From the NCBI GenBank assembly GCA_964563155.1, contig CAZLVL010000011.1:1-64000 (forward strand): a stretch of 64,000 nt of DNA. Reading direction: 5' to 3'. This document shows, piece after piece, positions 35,615 through 43,958 of this stretch (position 1 is its first letter; each line of letters begins with the position of its first letter). The notes beneath the pieces were generated by a model. The model was not told where the DNA came from. It ran no database searches and worked only from the letters and a program-made list of their open reading frames with translations. Made by a program: the position numbers and the translations under genes. Source of the DNA: DUPQ01 sp964563155. Its GTDB lineage: Bacteria; Bacillota; Clostridia; DUPQ01.

Positions 35615-35650
35615 GCTTTTAGTGCTTTAAGTGCTTTTAGTACTTTAAAG
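35615..35650. repeat. Four tandem copies of a 9-base repeat
   Basis: The copies read GCTTTTAGT, GCTTTAAGT, GCTTTTAGT and ACTTTAAAG. They end just before the stop codon of the ABC permease gene on the other strand. Copies 1 and 3 are identical, suggesting slipped-strand duplication. Confidence 0.75.
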
Positions 35651-35653
35651 TTA

Positions 35654-36331
35654 TTAAAAATCCCGCTTAGAATATAGCCTCAAAGAAAGAAGATATGATA
35701 CTAGCAGTAAAACAATTGATATAAGTGTTAGGCCGCCACTAACCATAATTATATTTTCCGAAGCATAGCTTATCAATTTTAATTGTAGGAGTTCATTGCC
35801 AGGCAAGGATATAACTGTGAAGTATACAGCAAAAAGTAAACCAAAAAATATGGCAGGCAGATAGATTCCCCACACTTTTCCTTTTGTGTATCCAAATTTA
35901 AAAAGTATAGGAAAGGTAAAAAGATTAAATATGGTATAGAGAAGAAAACTTGCAGCAATAATAGCTATGGTTCCATTAAATCCAGCATACCATGCAGATT
36001 TCAAAAGTATTTTTGACAAGGCATTTGCAAGTGGCATAAGGATAACCCCCATTACAATGCCACATACAAGCATAATCAAGGAAAAAATATATCTTCCGTT
36101 AACTATATCTTGCCTTTTTATGGGGAAAGTAAGATATAGGTTATTTAATGCTCCCTTGTCTTCCACTGCAAAGGGATTAAGGGAAAAATTATGACTTGCA
36201 AACACACATATAGGGATCATTGCCCAAGGGGAAAACCATCCTATTGCTATAGCTAATAAAGGTAACATCAATAATCTAATCTGATAGACTTTCATTGCAC
36301 GCCAATCTGTAACAATCATTTTTGTAATCAT
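35654..36331 (-). CDS. ABC-2 type transporter permease
   Basis: This 225-residue membrane protein has six predicted helices and a conserved cytoplasmic loop (FAVEDKGALNNLYLTFPIKRQDIVNGRYI, at about 51-79) typical of the ABC-2 permeases found with YhcF/YtrA regulators. It should pair with the adjacent ATPase. The start overlaps the ATPase stop by 4 bases. Substrate unknown; relatives are linked to antimicrobial peptide or cell-envelope stress export. Confidence 0.82.
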   Translation of the reverse strand: MITKMIVTDWRAMKVYQIRLLMLPLLAIAIGWFSPWAMIPICVFASHNFSLNPFAVEDKGALNNLYLTFPIKRQDIVNGRYIFSLIMLVCGIVMGVILMPLANALSKILLKSAWYAGFNGTIAIIAASFLLYTIFNLFTFPILFKFGYTKGKVWGIYLPAIFFGLLFAVYFTVISLPGNELLQLKLISYASENIIMVSGGLTLISIVLLLVSYLLSLRLYSKRDF

Positions 36332-37182
36332 ATCTCTAATCCTTTTTTGTTCATATGAACCATAATATCATCCAGTGAAGCTGTTTCTAGAATAACACTA
36401 GATGGAAAACCTCCAACATCAGAAACATCAATCATACCTTCAAAACCACCCAAGTGTTCTCTAAGCCCAAGTATTTGCTTGCGCTTTATTTGTGGTATAT
36501 CCCCATTGCCACCCCTGATAAGGCAATACTTTTCAGTTAGTTCATCTTTTAAGCCGCTATATACAATTTTTCCCTTGTGTATATAGATAATATAGTCTGC
36601 AATTTTTTCAAGATCACTGGTTATATGTGTTGAAAAAAAGACACTTCTATTTTCTTCAATCATGTAATCACGAAGAATATCTAACATTTCATCTCGCATA
36701 ACAGGGTCAAGTCCAGATGTAGGTTCATCAAGCAGCAAGAGTTTAGCATCATGAGATAAAGTAACAGCCAAACCTAGTTTCATTTTCATACCTTGTGACA
36801 GTGTTTTGAATTTTTGTTTTGGATTAAGGTCAAATTTTTCAAGATGCATATGATACACTTTGCTATTCCATTTTTTATAGAAGAGACCCATTGTTTTTTC
36901 AACATCAAGAGCTGTCCAATCTTCTTGAAAATATGGTTGGTCGAAAAGTACACCTAAATCTTCTTTTATTGAAATATCATTGTGTGACCTTCCCAAGATT
37001 TCAACATCCCCGCCATCTTTTATTACCATGTTAAGCATAAGCTTTAAGGTTGTTGTTTTACCTGCACCATTTTCACCTATAAAACCGCAGACATAACCAC
37101 TTGGAACAGAAAAACTAATACTATCCAATAAAAAGTTTTTATATTCTTTTTTTAGATTACTTATTTTTATAGCATTATTCAT
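36328..37182 (-). CDS. ABC transporter ATP-binding protein
   Basis: This 284-residue ATPase has Walker A GENGAGKTTTLK, the signature LSQGMKMKLGLA and Walker B LLLLDEPTSGLDP, with the switch His in FFSTHITSDLE. The C-terminal 70 residues form the extra domain common to exporters of the CcmA/YhcH type. It overlaps both neighbours by 4 bases, so regulator, ATPase and permease form one coupled operon. Confidence 0.92.
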   Translation of the reverse strand: MNNAIKISNLKKEYKNFLLDSISFSVPSGYVCGFIGENGAGKTTTLKLMLNMVIKDGGDVEILGRSHNDISIKEDLGVLFDQPYFQEDWTALDVEKTMGLFYKKWNSKVYHMHLEKFDLNPKQKFKTLSQGMKMKLGLAVTLSHDAKLLLLDEPTSGLDPVMRDEMLDILRDYMIEENRSVFFSTHITSDLEKIADYIIYIHKGKIVYSGLKDELTEKYCLIRGGNGDIPQIKRKQILGLREHLGGFEGMIDVSDVGGFPSSVILETASLDDIMVHMNKKGLEI

Positions 37183-37556
37183 TTTGCATCTTTCTCCAGT
37201 TCATCTAGCAATTTATGAAGGTCCTTCATTGTCAATCCTGCGATTCGTCCTTGTTGGATAGCAGCAATCAATGCAGTTTTGGTCTCAGCAAGGTATTGGT
37301 GGCGTATTAAATCATTATCAATTTTTTTGATATAAGACCCTTTACCTGGCACTGTTTGAATAAAGCCCTCAATCTCTAAATCCTTGTATGCTCTTGTGGT
37401 TGTTATGACACTAACTTTTAAATCAAGGGCTAGTTGGCGAATAGAAGGCAATAATTGGTTTTCGGGTAATTCACCAGATAAAACCGAAGCCTTAATTTGC
37501 TCTTTAATCTGTTCATATATTGGTATGCCTGACTGATGTGCCAGAACTATTCGCAT
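37179..37556 (-). CDS. GntR-family regulator (YtrA subfamily)
   Basis: This 125-residue repressor has an N-terminal winged helix-turn-helix (IYEQIKEQIKASVLSGEL to GKGSYI) and only a short C-terminal dimerisation tail of about 50 residues, the YtrA/YhcF architecture that lacks an effector domain of the usual GntR types. A TGGAGGTAGG ribosome binding site precedes the ATG. Probably represses its own operon via the inverted repeat at 37582-37627. Confidence 0.9.
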   Translation of the reverse strand: MRIVLAHQSGIPIYEQIKEQIKASVLSGELPENQLLPSIRQLALDLKVSVITTTRAYKDLEIEGFIQTVPGKGSYIKKIDNDLIRHQYLAETKTALIAAIQQGRIAGLTMKDLHKLLDELEKDAK

Positions 37557-37581
37557 TATCCTACCTCCATAGCATTTTGCT

Positions 37582-37627
37582 TATACTGAATACATCTGTA
37601 TATATATAATATGTACAGTATATACAG
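37582..37627 (-). promoter_or_regulatory. Probable GntR/YtrA operator
   Basis: CTGTA (37596-37600) and TACAG (37614-37618) form an inverted repeat with a 13-base spacer, the same half-site spacing known for the Bacillus YtrA operator. A second pair, TATACTG (37582-37588) and CAGTATA (37616-37622), nests around it, and another TACAG is at 37623-37627. The sites lie 26-71 bases before the regulator's start codon. Confidence 0.6.
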
Positions 37628-37654
37628 TGGATTATCATTTGTCAAATGAAGAAA

Positions 37655-37693
37655 ACAAATAAAAACCACACTGGAAAATATCTTTAGTGTGGT
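37655..37693 (-). terminator. Terminator of the SCIFF operon
   Basis: Read on the minus strand, ACCACACT and AGTGTGGT (37686-37693 with 37665-37672) form an 8-base-pair stem followed by TTTTTATTT, about 40 bases after the maturase stop. Confidence 0.8.
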
Positions 37694-37734
37694 CTCTTTA
37701 ATGTTAACCTTTATAGTTTTAATTGCTGCTTTTT

Positions 37735-39114
37735 TTAAACGTCTATGCCAGCCTCTATATCTTGATAGGCAATGTTAAGCATAATTGCACATTCTATACG
37801 CTTTTTAAAGAGGGTACATTCATAGTCATCTACCTCTCTTATGGAGCCTTTTGAATAGTAGGCATTAGCTGCACAGCCACCAGCACAATAGAACTTTGCC
37901 CAGCAGTCCTTGCAAGCTTCTTTAGTCTCAATATTTGTGTTTTTGAAATTGTCCATAAGTTGAGTGTTTTTAAGGCCATCAAAGATATTACCTAAAAGGA
38001 ATTCTTTTTCTGATACAAATTGATGGCAAGGGTAGAGGTCACCTTGGGGAGTTACTGCCATATACTCACAGCCAGAGCCACAGCCATCTAAGCGTTTATA
38101 AATACAAGGGCCTTGGTTTAAATCAATGGTAAAGTGGTAAAAGGTAAACTCTCTATTTTCTTTTTTCCTTTTTATCATTTCTTTTGCCAATATTTCATAC
38201 TCATTTAGAAGAATTGGCAGATCTTCTTTTGTTAAGGCATATTCTTTATCATTTGATGAGACTACAGGCTCCATACTTAAGTCCTTAAAGCCCAAATCTG
38301 CCATATGAAAGACATCTTTAGTAAAGTCTACATTGTTATGGGTATAGGTACCACGAATATAGTAGGTACCCCTAGTCCTTCTTCTTACAAATTCTTGAAA
38401 TTTAGGAACAATAATATCGTAACTTCCTTTACCTGAAAGGTCTTTTCTTAGTCGGTCATGAACTTCTTTTCTTCCATCTAGACTTAAGACCACATTATCT
38501 ATTTCTTTATTACAAAAATCTATAACCTCATCATCTAGTAAAAGACCATTGGTTGTAAGGGTAAATCTAAAATTTTTCTTGTGCTCTTTTTCTTTACTTC
38601 TGGCATAGGCTACTAGTTTTTTGCAGACCTCCCAATTCATAAGTGGTTCACCACCAAAAAAGTCTACATCCAGATTTCTTACAGAACCTGAATGCTCAAT
38701 AAGAAAATCTATGGCTCTAGTCCCAGTTTCATAGGACATTAATGCTCTTTTTCCCTTGTAGTTGCCTTGGGAGGCAAAGCAGTACTCACAGTTTAGATTA
38801 CAGGCATGGGCCACATGAAGACAAAGGGCTTTAATAGGTACTGGGCCTCTATCTTTTTCTAGGGCTTCTTCCAAAAAGGTATCTTGAGAAAAAAGAAGAC
38901 CTCCTTCTTTTAGCTCTTCTATGGAATCTATGCATTCTTGAAATTCATTTTGACTTATTTCATAAGATTTAAGAATAATATCTTTAATCTCATCTATTTC
39001 CTTTGTTTGGTAAAGTTCAATAATGTCATACATTAAATCATCAGTAACATGAACTGAACCGCTAAATATGTCTAATACAATGTTGTATCCATTAAGTTTA
39101 TATTGATGTATCAT
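37735..39114 (-). CDS. SCIFF radical-SAM maturase (thioether-forming)
   Basis: This 459-residue radical-SAM/SPASM enzyme (TIGR03974 type) should install a Cys-to-Thr thioether in the SCIFF peptide encoded just upstream. An N-terminal peptide-binding (RRE-like) region is followed by the cluster motif CNLNCEYC and then the SPASM ligands (GCGSGCEYM, PCHQF, CKDCWAKFYCAGGC, ECTLF). I place the start at 39114, where the protein begins MIHQYKLNGYN as I recall for relatives. An in-frame ATG nine codons upstream lies inside a terminator hairpin and is less likely. It ends before a strong terminator. Confidence 0.92.
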   Translation of the reverse strand: MIHQYKLNGYNIVLDIFSGSVHVTDDLMYDIIELYQTKEIDEIKDIILKSYEISQNEFQECIDSIEELKEGGLLFSQDTFLEEALEKDRGPVPIKALCLHVAHACNLNCEYCFASQGNYKGKRALMSYETGTRAIDFLIEHSGSVRNLDVDFFGGEPLMNWEVCKKLVAYARSKEKEHKKNFRFTLTTNGLLLDDEVIDFCNKEIDNVVLSLDGRKEVHDRLRKDLSGKGSYDIIVPKFQEFVRRRTRGTYYIRGTYTHNNVDFTKDVFHMADLGFKDLSMEPVVSSNDKEYALTKEDLPILLNEYEILAKEMIKRKKENREFTFYHFTIDLNQGPCIYKRLDGCGSGCEYMAVTPQGDLYPCHQFVSEKEFLLGNIFDGLKNTQLMDNFKNTNIETKEACKDCWAKFYCAGGCAANAYYSKGSIREVDDYECTLFKKRIECAIMLNIAYQDIEAGIDV

Positions 39115-39124
39115 ATCTTTTTCC

Positions 39125-39155
39125 AAAAAAACAGCCGCCATGGGGTCATAGCGGC
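39125..39155 (-). terminator. Attenuator/terminator between SCIFF peptide and maturase
   Basis: Read on the minus strand, GCCGC (39155-39151) pairs with GCGGC (39138-39134), with ATG/CAT pairs inside and a 4-base loop. Seven T residues follow at 39131-39125. It lies between the SCIFF stop codon and the maturase start, so most transcripts should end here. It covers the upstream alternative ATG of the maturase. Confidence 0.72.
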
Positions 39156-39173
39156 AAATCTTAAAAAAATGTT

Positions 39174-39323
39174 TTAATTATTGGTATTTTCACATTTTTG
39201 GTTTGCAACCCCACAGGAGGTTTTGCAGGCTGATTGACAAGATGTTTGACACTCCTTGCATCCGCCATTTACTAAACTTCTTTTTAAGTTGTAAGTGTTA
39301 ATTGTTCTTATTCTCTTTTCCAT
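39174..39323 (-). CDS. SCIFF peptide (six-cysteine ribosomal peptide precursor)
   Basis: This 49-residue peptide is the clostridial SCIFF precursor (six cysteines in forty-five, TIGR03973 type). It begins MEKRIRTINTYNLK, the leader contacted by the maturase, and has cysteines at 22, 25, 29, 33, 37 and 44 (spacing x2, x3, x3, x3, x6). The segment CQTSCQSACKTSCG contains Thr27 and Thr35, candidates for the thioether partner. AAGGGG stands 7 bases before the ATG. A strong promoter lies at 39361-39389. The mature product's function is unknown in all species. Confidence 0.95.
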   Translation of the reverse strand: MEKRIRTINTYNLKRSLVNGGCKECQTSCQSACKTSCGVANQKCENTNN

Positions 39324-39360
39324 AACTTGCCCCTTCTAAATTATTCAATTTAACAGAGAT

Positions 39361-39389
39361 ATTTTATGCTTTTTTTATTTAAAAGTCAA
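39361..39389 (-). promoter_or_regulatory. Promoter of the SCIFF operon
   Basis: On the minus strand TTGACT and TAAAAT are spaced by exactly 17 bases, giving a start near 39354 and a leader of about 30 bases before the SCIFF ATG. Confidence 0.75.
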
Positions 39390-39418
39390 TTAAAGGTCAT
39401 TTTGAAAGATTAAGAAGA

Positions 39419-40867
39419 TTAAAGGTCACAGACTAATATGTAGCCTTTTTTGTAATCATCTTCACTACTTATGGTAACTTGTGAGTTTTCTAGATGGTTT
39501 AAGTAGTTTATGAAGTCTTGAGATATTTTTTCTCCAGGTAAGATAAGGGGGATTTGAGGGGGAAAGGCCCAAAGACTCTGGGCACATATTTGGTCTATGC
39601 TCTTATCCATAGTTACATATTTACTTTCTTTTTTCTTAGCCTCATTAATGCTTAAGACTTGCTTTGGTATAGTGAAGTCTTCTAAGGGATGGAAGCTTTC
39701 TTTTTTACTAGGGCCATTTGTTTTATCAATTTCTAAAAGGGCTTTTGTGAGTTTTTTCAAAGATTTCTTTTTGTCTGCTAAACTAAGAATTAAAAGGACA
39801 TATTCATTTGTATACATCTCTGGATAAATATTATATTTTTCTATTAATAGATCAAAAAGCTCTTTTCCGCTAATATCTATTTTATTTAAATTAATGAGTA
39901 ATTTTGCTTGGTCATAGGCAAATATGTGGTCATAGTCTTGTTTATCTTCATGAAATATTGCTTGAAGATGTGAAAGGTCTTGTAGTTGGTCTTTAATGTA
40001 GTCTAGATTTTTAATCCACTTATTAAAAAGAAGGTCTTTATTGTGATAAAGATAATCAATACAAGAAGCAATTGAGCTTATTAAGATATATGAAGGGCTT
40101 GAGGACTGAAAGGTTGCCATATATTCTTTTAGTCTTTTTAGAGAGACCTTATTTGAATTAATGTGTATTAGGGATGTTTGAGTCATAGAAGGTAGGGTCT
40201 TGTGAAGGCTTTGTACCACTATATCAGCCTTAAAGGAGTTAGCCCCTAAGGGAAAGTTTGGGCTTAGGTCTAAATGAGCTCCATGAGCCTGGTCTACCAT
40301 TAAAATCATCTTGTGTTTATCTGCTAAGGCTTGAATACTTTTAATATGGGATAAGACCCCATCATAGGTAGGACTGGTTAGAAGAATCATTTTTGCATCC
40401 TTGTTCTGTTCTATGAGGTCTTCAAGGTCCTTAACACATATTGAGCCTAAAATCTGGGTATCCTTACTAAAAGTTGGGGTAAAGTAGACTGGTTTTAAGT
40501 CCAAGAGTCTGATTCCATTGTATACAGACTTATGGCAGTTTCTTCCTAGGATAATTTTATCTTCTTTGTTTAAGCAAGCATGCATTCCAGCTAAGATACA
40601 AGAGGTACTACCATTAACAGATAAAAGGGTCTCTTTGGATTTCCAAAGTTTATTGGCTTTTTCCATTGTGCTTAAGATAATCTCTTTTGGATCATTTAAG
40701 TTATCAAAACCAGGTATTTCTGTAATGTCATACTCAACTGGTAAATCTTTTAGATAAGGAGCTAAAGACTTGTTTCTTTTATGGCCAGGCATATGAAAGG
40801 GAAGGCTTTTTTGGAAGCTTCTTCTTTTTAAGGCTTTTAAAATATTAGTGTCTTGCTCTTTTTTCAT
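39419..40867 (-). CDS. Orn/Lys/Arg decarboxylase-like PLP enzyme
   Basis: This 482-residue fold-type I PLP enzyme belongs to the short Orn/Lys/Arg decarboxylase family (YaaO/SpeA-like). Seen are PFHMPGHKRNKSL near the N-terminus, the cofactor region VDQAHGAHLDLSP, and the PLP-binding lysine in SLHKTLPSMTQ. The C-terminal domain is shorter than in the 700-residue inducible decarboxylases. In Clostridia such genes often sit beside tmk/holB; here it lies upstream of the SCIFF operon with its own start. Substrate among arginine, lysine and ornithine is not readable. Confidence 0.85.
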   Translation of the reverse strand: MKKEQDTNILKALKRRSFQKSLPFHMPGHKRNKSLAPYLKDLPVEYDITEIPGFDNLNDPKEIILSTMEKANKLWKSKETLLSVNGSTSCILAGMHACLNKEDKIILGRNCHKSVYNGIRLLDLKPVYFTPTFSKDTQILGSICVKDLEDLIEQNKDAKMILLTSPTYDGVLSHIKSIQALADKHKMILMVDQAHGAHLDLSPNFPLGANSFKADIVVQSLHKTLPSMTQTSLIHINSNKVSLKRLKEYMATFQSSSPSYILISSIASCIDYLYHNKDLLFNKWIKNLDYIKDQLQDLSHLQAIFHEDKQDYDHIFAYDQAKLLINLNKIDISGKELFDLLIEKYNIYPEMYTNEYVLLILSLADKKKSLKKLTKALLEIDKTNGPSKKESFHPLEDFTIPKQVLSINEAKKKESKYVTMDKSIDQICAQSLWAFPPQIPLILPGEKISQDFINYLNHLENSQVTISSEDDYKKGYILVCDL

Positions 40868-41087
40868 TGTATAACTTTCTTATCCTATGGTTTTTCTTCA
40901 TTTGCTTTTCCAATACTAATAATTGTATAGACAATGGATATGCTAGGTAAGTCTATTTGAATGATATATAATAAAGGGAGGCTTTACAAGATTTGAATAT
41001 TCTTTATTTAATGAAGAGATATCATTTAGCATTTTAAAGAAAAGTAGATTAGGTTATAATTAAAGCCAATAGAAATATGAGGCAAAT

Positions 41088-41873
41088 ATGAAAGTATTAT
41101 TTATAGGGGATATTTTCGGAAGAAACGGAAGAACCTTTCTAAAAGAAAATATGGAAAATCTAAAAAACAAATACTCACCAGACTTTATTATTGCAAATGG
41201 GGAGAATTTAGCTGGTGGTAAGGGAATTACTCCTAGTTTAGCAAAGGAGATTTTTTCCATGGGGGTAGACTTTATGACCTCTGGAAACCATGCCTTTGCT
41301 AAAAGTGAAATGTTAGACTATTTTGATGATAATCCCAATAAGATTATTAGGCCCTTAAATTTTACCAGGGCTTGTCCTGGTAAAGGTTATGCCATTTTAA
41401 GAAAAAAAGATAAAAGCTTGGGAGTTATAAATGTGATAGGTCAGGTCTTTTTATCTCCTGCTGACAATCCTTTTTGGGCTGTAGAGGATGTTTTAGATGA
41501 AATGAAAAAAGAGTGTAAAAATATCTTAGTGGATTTTCATGGAGAAGCTACCTCAGAAAAACAAGCCTTTGCCTGGCATTTTGATGGTAGGGTTTCAGCG
41601 GTACTTGGAACCCATACCCATGTTCAAACTGCTGATGAGAGAATTTTACCCTTTGGTACAGCCTATATTAGTGATGTGGGAATGACAGGTCCTTATGATG
41701 GGATTATTGGGGCAGACAAAGAAGTGGTAATAGGCAGATTTTTAAGTGATATGCCAGCATACTTTACTTCTGAAAAAGGAAGAGCCCAATTAAATGGAGT
41801 TTATATTGAGATGTGTGAAGATACAGGAAAATCTTTAAGTATTGAAAGGATATATGAGATTGATAAACTATAA
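41088..41873 (+). CDS. ymdB: YmdB-type metallophosphoesterase (2',3'-cyclic nucleotide phosphodiesterase)
   Basis: This 261-residue dinuclear metal phosphoesterase (TIGR00282) shows all family motifs: FIGDIFGRNGR, ANGENLAGG, TSGNHAF, VDFHGEATSEKQA and GTHTHVQTADE. In Bacillus YmdB acts on 2',3'-cAMP and affects biofilm and motility and is encoded next to rny. Here it is separated from rny and heads a run with lspA, whose start lies inside its last codons. A TATAAT box is at about 41052 but the -35 is weak. Confidence 0.95.
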   Translation: MKVLFIGDIFGRNGRTFLKENMENLKNKYSPDFIIANGENLAGGKGITPSLAKEIFSMGVDFMTSGNHAFAKSEMLDYFDDNPNKIIRPLNFTRACPGKGYAILRKKDKSLGVINVIGQVFLSPADNPFWAVEDVLDEMKKECKNILVDFHGEATSEKQAFAWHFDGRVSAVLGTHTHVQTADERILPFGTAYISDVGMTGPYDGIIGADKEVVIGRFLSDMPAYFTSEKGRAQLNGVYIEMCEDTGKSLSIERIYEIDKL

Positions 41874-42336
41874 TCTAAAAAAACTGTGGTGGCTTATTAT
41901 AAGTTTTGTGCTAGTAGTCATAGACCAAGTAAGTAAGATTTATGTGCATAATAATATGGTCTTAGGAGAAAAACACCAGGTAATAAATAATTTTTTATAC
42001 ATAACCTATGCAAGAAATTCAGGAGCTGCCTGGGGAATCTTTTCAGACCACACCATATATCTAACCATATTTTCTGGAATTGCCACACTTTTACTCATAG
42101 GCTTTATAGTTACCAGTAAAAGAGGCCTTGCTTCTTTTTCTTTTACCCTCATAATTGCTGGGGCCATAGGAAATCTAATTGATAGAATCCGTTTGGGTTA
42201 TGTCATAGACTTTATAGATACATATATCTTTGGCTATGATTTTCCTGTCTTTAATGTGGCAGATATGGCTGTTACAGTGGGTGTAACCTTTTTAATAATA
42301 TATGTACTATTTATCCATAGAGAGATGCAGGTATGA
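41854..42336 (+). CDS. lspA: Lipoprotein signal peptidase
   Basis: This protein of about 160 residues has four membrane helices and cleaves prolipoproteins. The catalytic aspartates lie in GAIGNLIDRIRLGYVIDFID and FNVADMAVTVG, and IDQVSKIYV near the N-terminus is typical. Start is uncertain: TTG 41842, ATG 41854 or TTG 41860, all overlapping the end of ymdB; GAAAGGA at 41844-41850 is best spaced for TTG 41860. It overlaps the next gene by ATGA. Confidence 0.93.
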   Translation: MRLINYNLKKLWWLIISFVLVVIDQVSKIYVHNNMVLGEKHQVINNFLYITYARNSGAAWGIFSDHTIYLTIFSGIATLLLIGFIVTSKRGLASFSFTLIIAGAIGNLIDRIRLGYVIDFIDTYIFGYDFPVFNVADMAVTVGVTFLIIYVLFIHREMQV

Positions 42337-43256
42337 AAAAGCTAGACTTGTCCATTAAGGTTGATGATAATGAAAATGAAAGGTTGGATCTATTTCTTAC
42401 CAAATATATTGAGGAATATTCCCGCTCTTTTATTCAAAAACTCATTAAAAACGGTCAAGTATTAGTGGATAATAGCTTAAAGGCTTCTTCTTACAAGGTA
42501 AAACTTGGAGATTTAATTACAATAGAAATTGAAGAAGATGAAAAAGAAGAGCTTGTTTTTCAAGATATTCCTTTAGATATCCTTTATGAGGATGATTATC
42601 TTTTGGTGGTAAATAAAAAAAGAGGAATGGTGGTACACCCTGGAGCAGGTAATACAAAAGATACCCTGGTAAATGCTCTTTTGTTTCATACAAAGGGAAA
42701 ATTAAGTAGGGGCTTTTCTTTAGACAGACCTGGTATTGTACATAGAATAGATAAGGACACATCTGGTCTTTTAGTGGTTGCTAAAGATGATTTGACCCAA
42801 GATATCTTGGCTCAAGACTTTTTTGATAGAAAAGTTAAAAGAGAGTATATAGCTATTGTTAAGGGATATTTAGAAAATATTAAAGCAAGTATAAATGTCC
42901 CTATTGGAAGAAATAGAATAAATAGATTAAAGATGCAGGTAGAAGGGGAAAATGCCAAAGAAGCCATAACAGATTATGTGGCTATTGAAGAGTTAAAAGG
43001 AGCTTGTTTAGTTAGAGCTAATTTACATACCGGTAGAACCCACCAGATAAGGGTACATATGGCTTATTTAAACAGACCTGTATTAGGAGATGATCTATAT
43101 GGAGGAAAGGATAAGAGATTTAATAAAGGGCAACTTTTACATGCCCAAAAAATTGGTTTTATCCACCCTATAGAAAAAACCTATATGGAGTTTGAAAAAG
43201 AGGCTGATAAATATTTTCTTCATGCTTGGGAGAGTTTAAAAATTGACAAAGAATAA
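42333..43256 (+). CDS. RluA/RluD-family 23S rRNA pseudouridine synthase
   Basis: This 307-residue enzyme has an N-terminal S4 RNA-binding domain (ERLDLFLTKYIEEYSRSFIQ) and the pseudouridine synthase catalytic motif HRIDKDTSGLLVVAKD containing the essential Asp. The late GRTHQIRVHMAY block is also standard. The Firmicutes gene next to lspA is usually YlyB or an RluD homologue. It overlaps lspA by 4 bases and the next gene by 14. Confidence 0.93.
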   Translation: MKKLDLSIKVDDNENERLDLFLTKYIEEYSRSFIQKLIKNGQVLVDNSLKASSYKVKLGDLITIEIEEDEKEELVFQDIPLDILYEDDYLLVVNKKRGMVVHPGAGNTKDTLVNALLFHTKGKLSRGFSLDRPGIVHRIDKDTSGLLVVAKDDLTQDILAQDFFDRKVKREYIAIVKGYLENIKASINVPIGRNRINRLKMQVEGENAKEAITDYVAIEELKGACLVRANLHTGRTHQIRVHMAYLNRPVLGDDLYGGKDKRFNKGQLLHAQKIGFIHPIEKTYMEFEKEADKYFLHAWESLKIDKE

Positions 43257-43944
43257 TGAGATTTATGAAAGAACAGAGTGCTTAATCGGTAAAGGTGGGC
43301 AAGAAAAACTACTAGCCTCAAAAGTAGTTATCTTTGGTCTTGGTGGAGTTGGAGGCTATGCCTTAGAGGCCTTAGCCAGAGCGGGAGTTGGTAAACTTGT
43401 TCTAGTAGATCATGACAAAATTCAAAAATCCAATATAAATAGGCAGATTTTAGCCCTTCATTCAAGTTTAGGTCAATTTAAGACTGATATAGCAAAAAAG
43501 AGGGTTAATGATATAAATCCAGATATAGAAGTTATATGTCACCAAGTCTTTGCCAAGAAAGAAAATCTTAGTGAAATTATTGGTGATGATGTTTCTTACA
43601 TAATTGACGCAATTGATTCTGTCCAATCCAAGGTAGATATAATTAAATATGCAAAAACAAATAATATACCCATAATATCTTCTATGGGAACAGGTTGTAA
43701 GGTGGATAATTTGAAATTTCAAATTGCTGATATTAAAAAGACCCATACCTGTCCTTTAGCTAAAAGAATAAGAAAGATTTTAAAAGTAGAAGGGATAGAA
43801 AATCTAGAGGTCCTATACTCTAATGAGAAAAACAAGGTTTCAGTAACAGACTGTATACCTAGCATATCTTATGTTCCTTCTGTGGCAGGATTGGTATTGG
43901 CAGGCCATGTAATAAATAAAATGTTAGAAGAAAAAGACCAATAA
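43243..43944 (+). CDS. tcdA: tRNA threonylcarbamoyladenosine dehydratase (TcdA)
   Basis: This 233-residue E1-like enzyme cyclises t6A37 to ct6A37 using ATP. The nucleotide loop FGLGGVGGYALEAL, the DHDKIQKSNINRQ motif and the DAIDSVQSK segment match TcdA (CsdL/YgdL). Translation starts at TTG 43243, inside the upstream gene, supported by GGAGAG at 43229-43234. Together with MtaB in this window it suggests both ms2t6A and ct6A are made, though they may act on different tRNAs. Confidence 0.9.
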   Translation: MTKNNEIYERTECLIGKGGQEKLLASKVVIFGLGGVGGYALEALARAGVGKLVLVDHDKIQKSNINRQILALHSSLGQFKTDIAKKRVNDINPDIEVICHQVFAKKENLSEIIGDDVSYIIDAIDSVQSKVDIIKYAKTNNIPIISSMGTGCKVDNLKFQIADIKKTHTCPLAKRIRKILKVEGIENLEVLYSNEKNKVSVTDCIPSISYVPSVAGLVLAGHVINKMLEEKDQ

Positions 43945-43958
43945 AAAAGGAGCGAAGC

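Noticed and set aside
39115..39141. Upstream in-frame ATG for the SCIFF maturase
   Set aside because: It lies in the arm of an intrinsic terminator and lacks a ribosome binding site.
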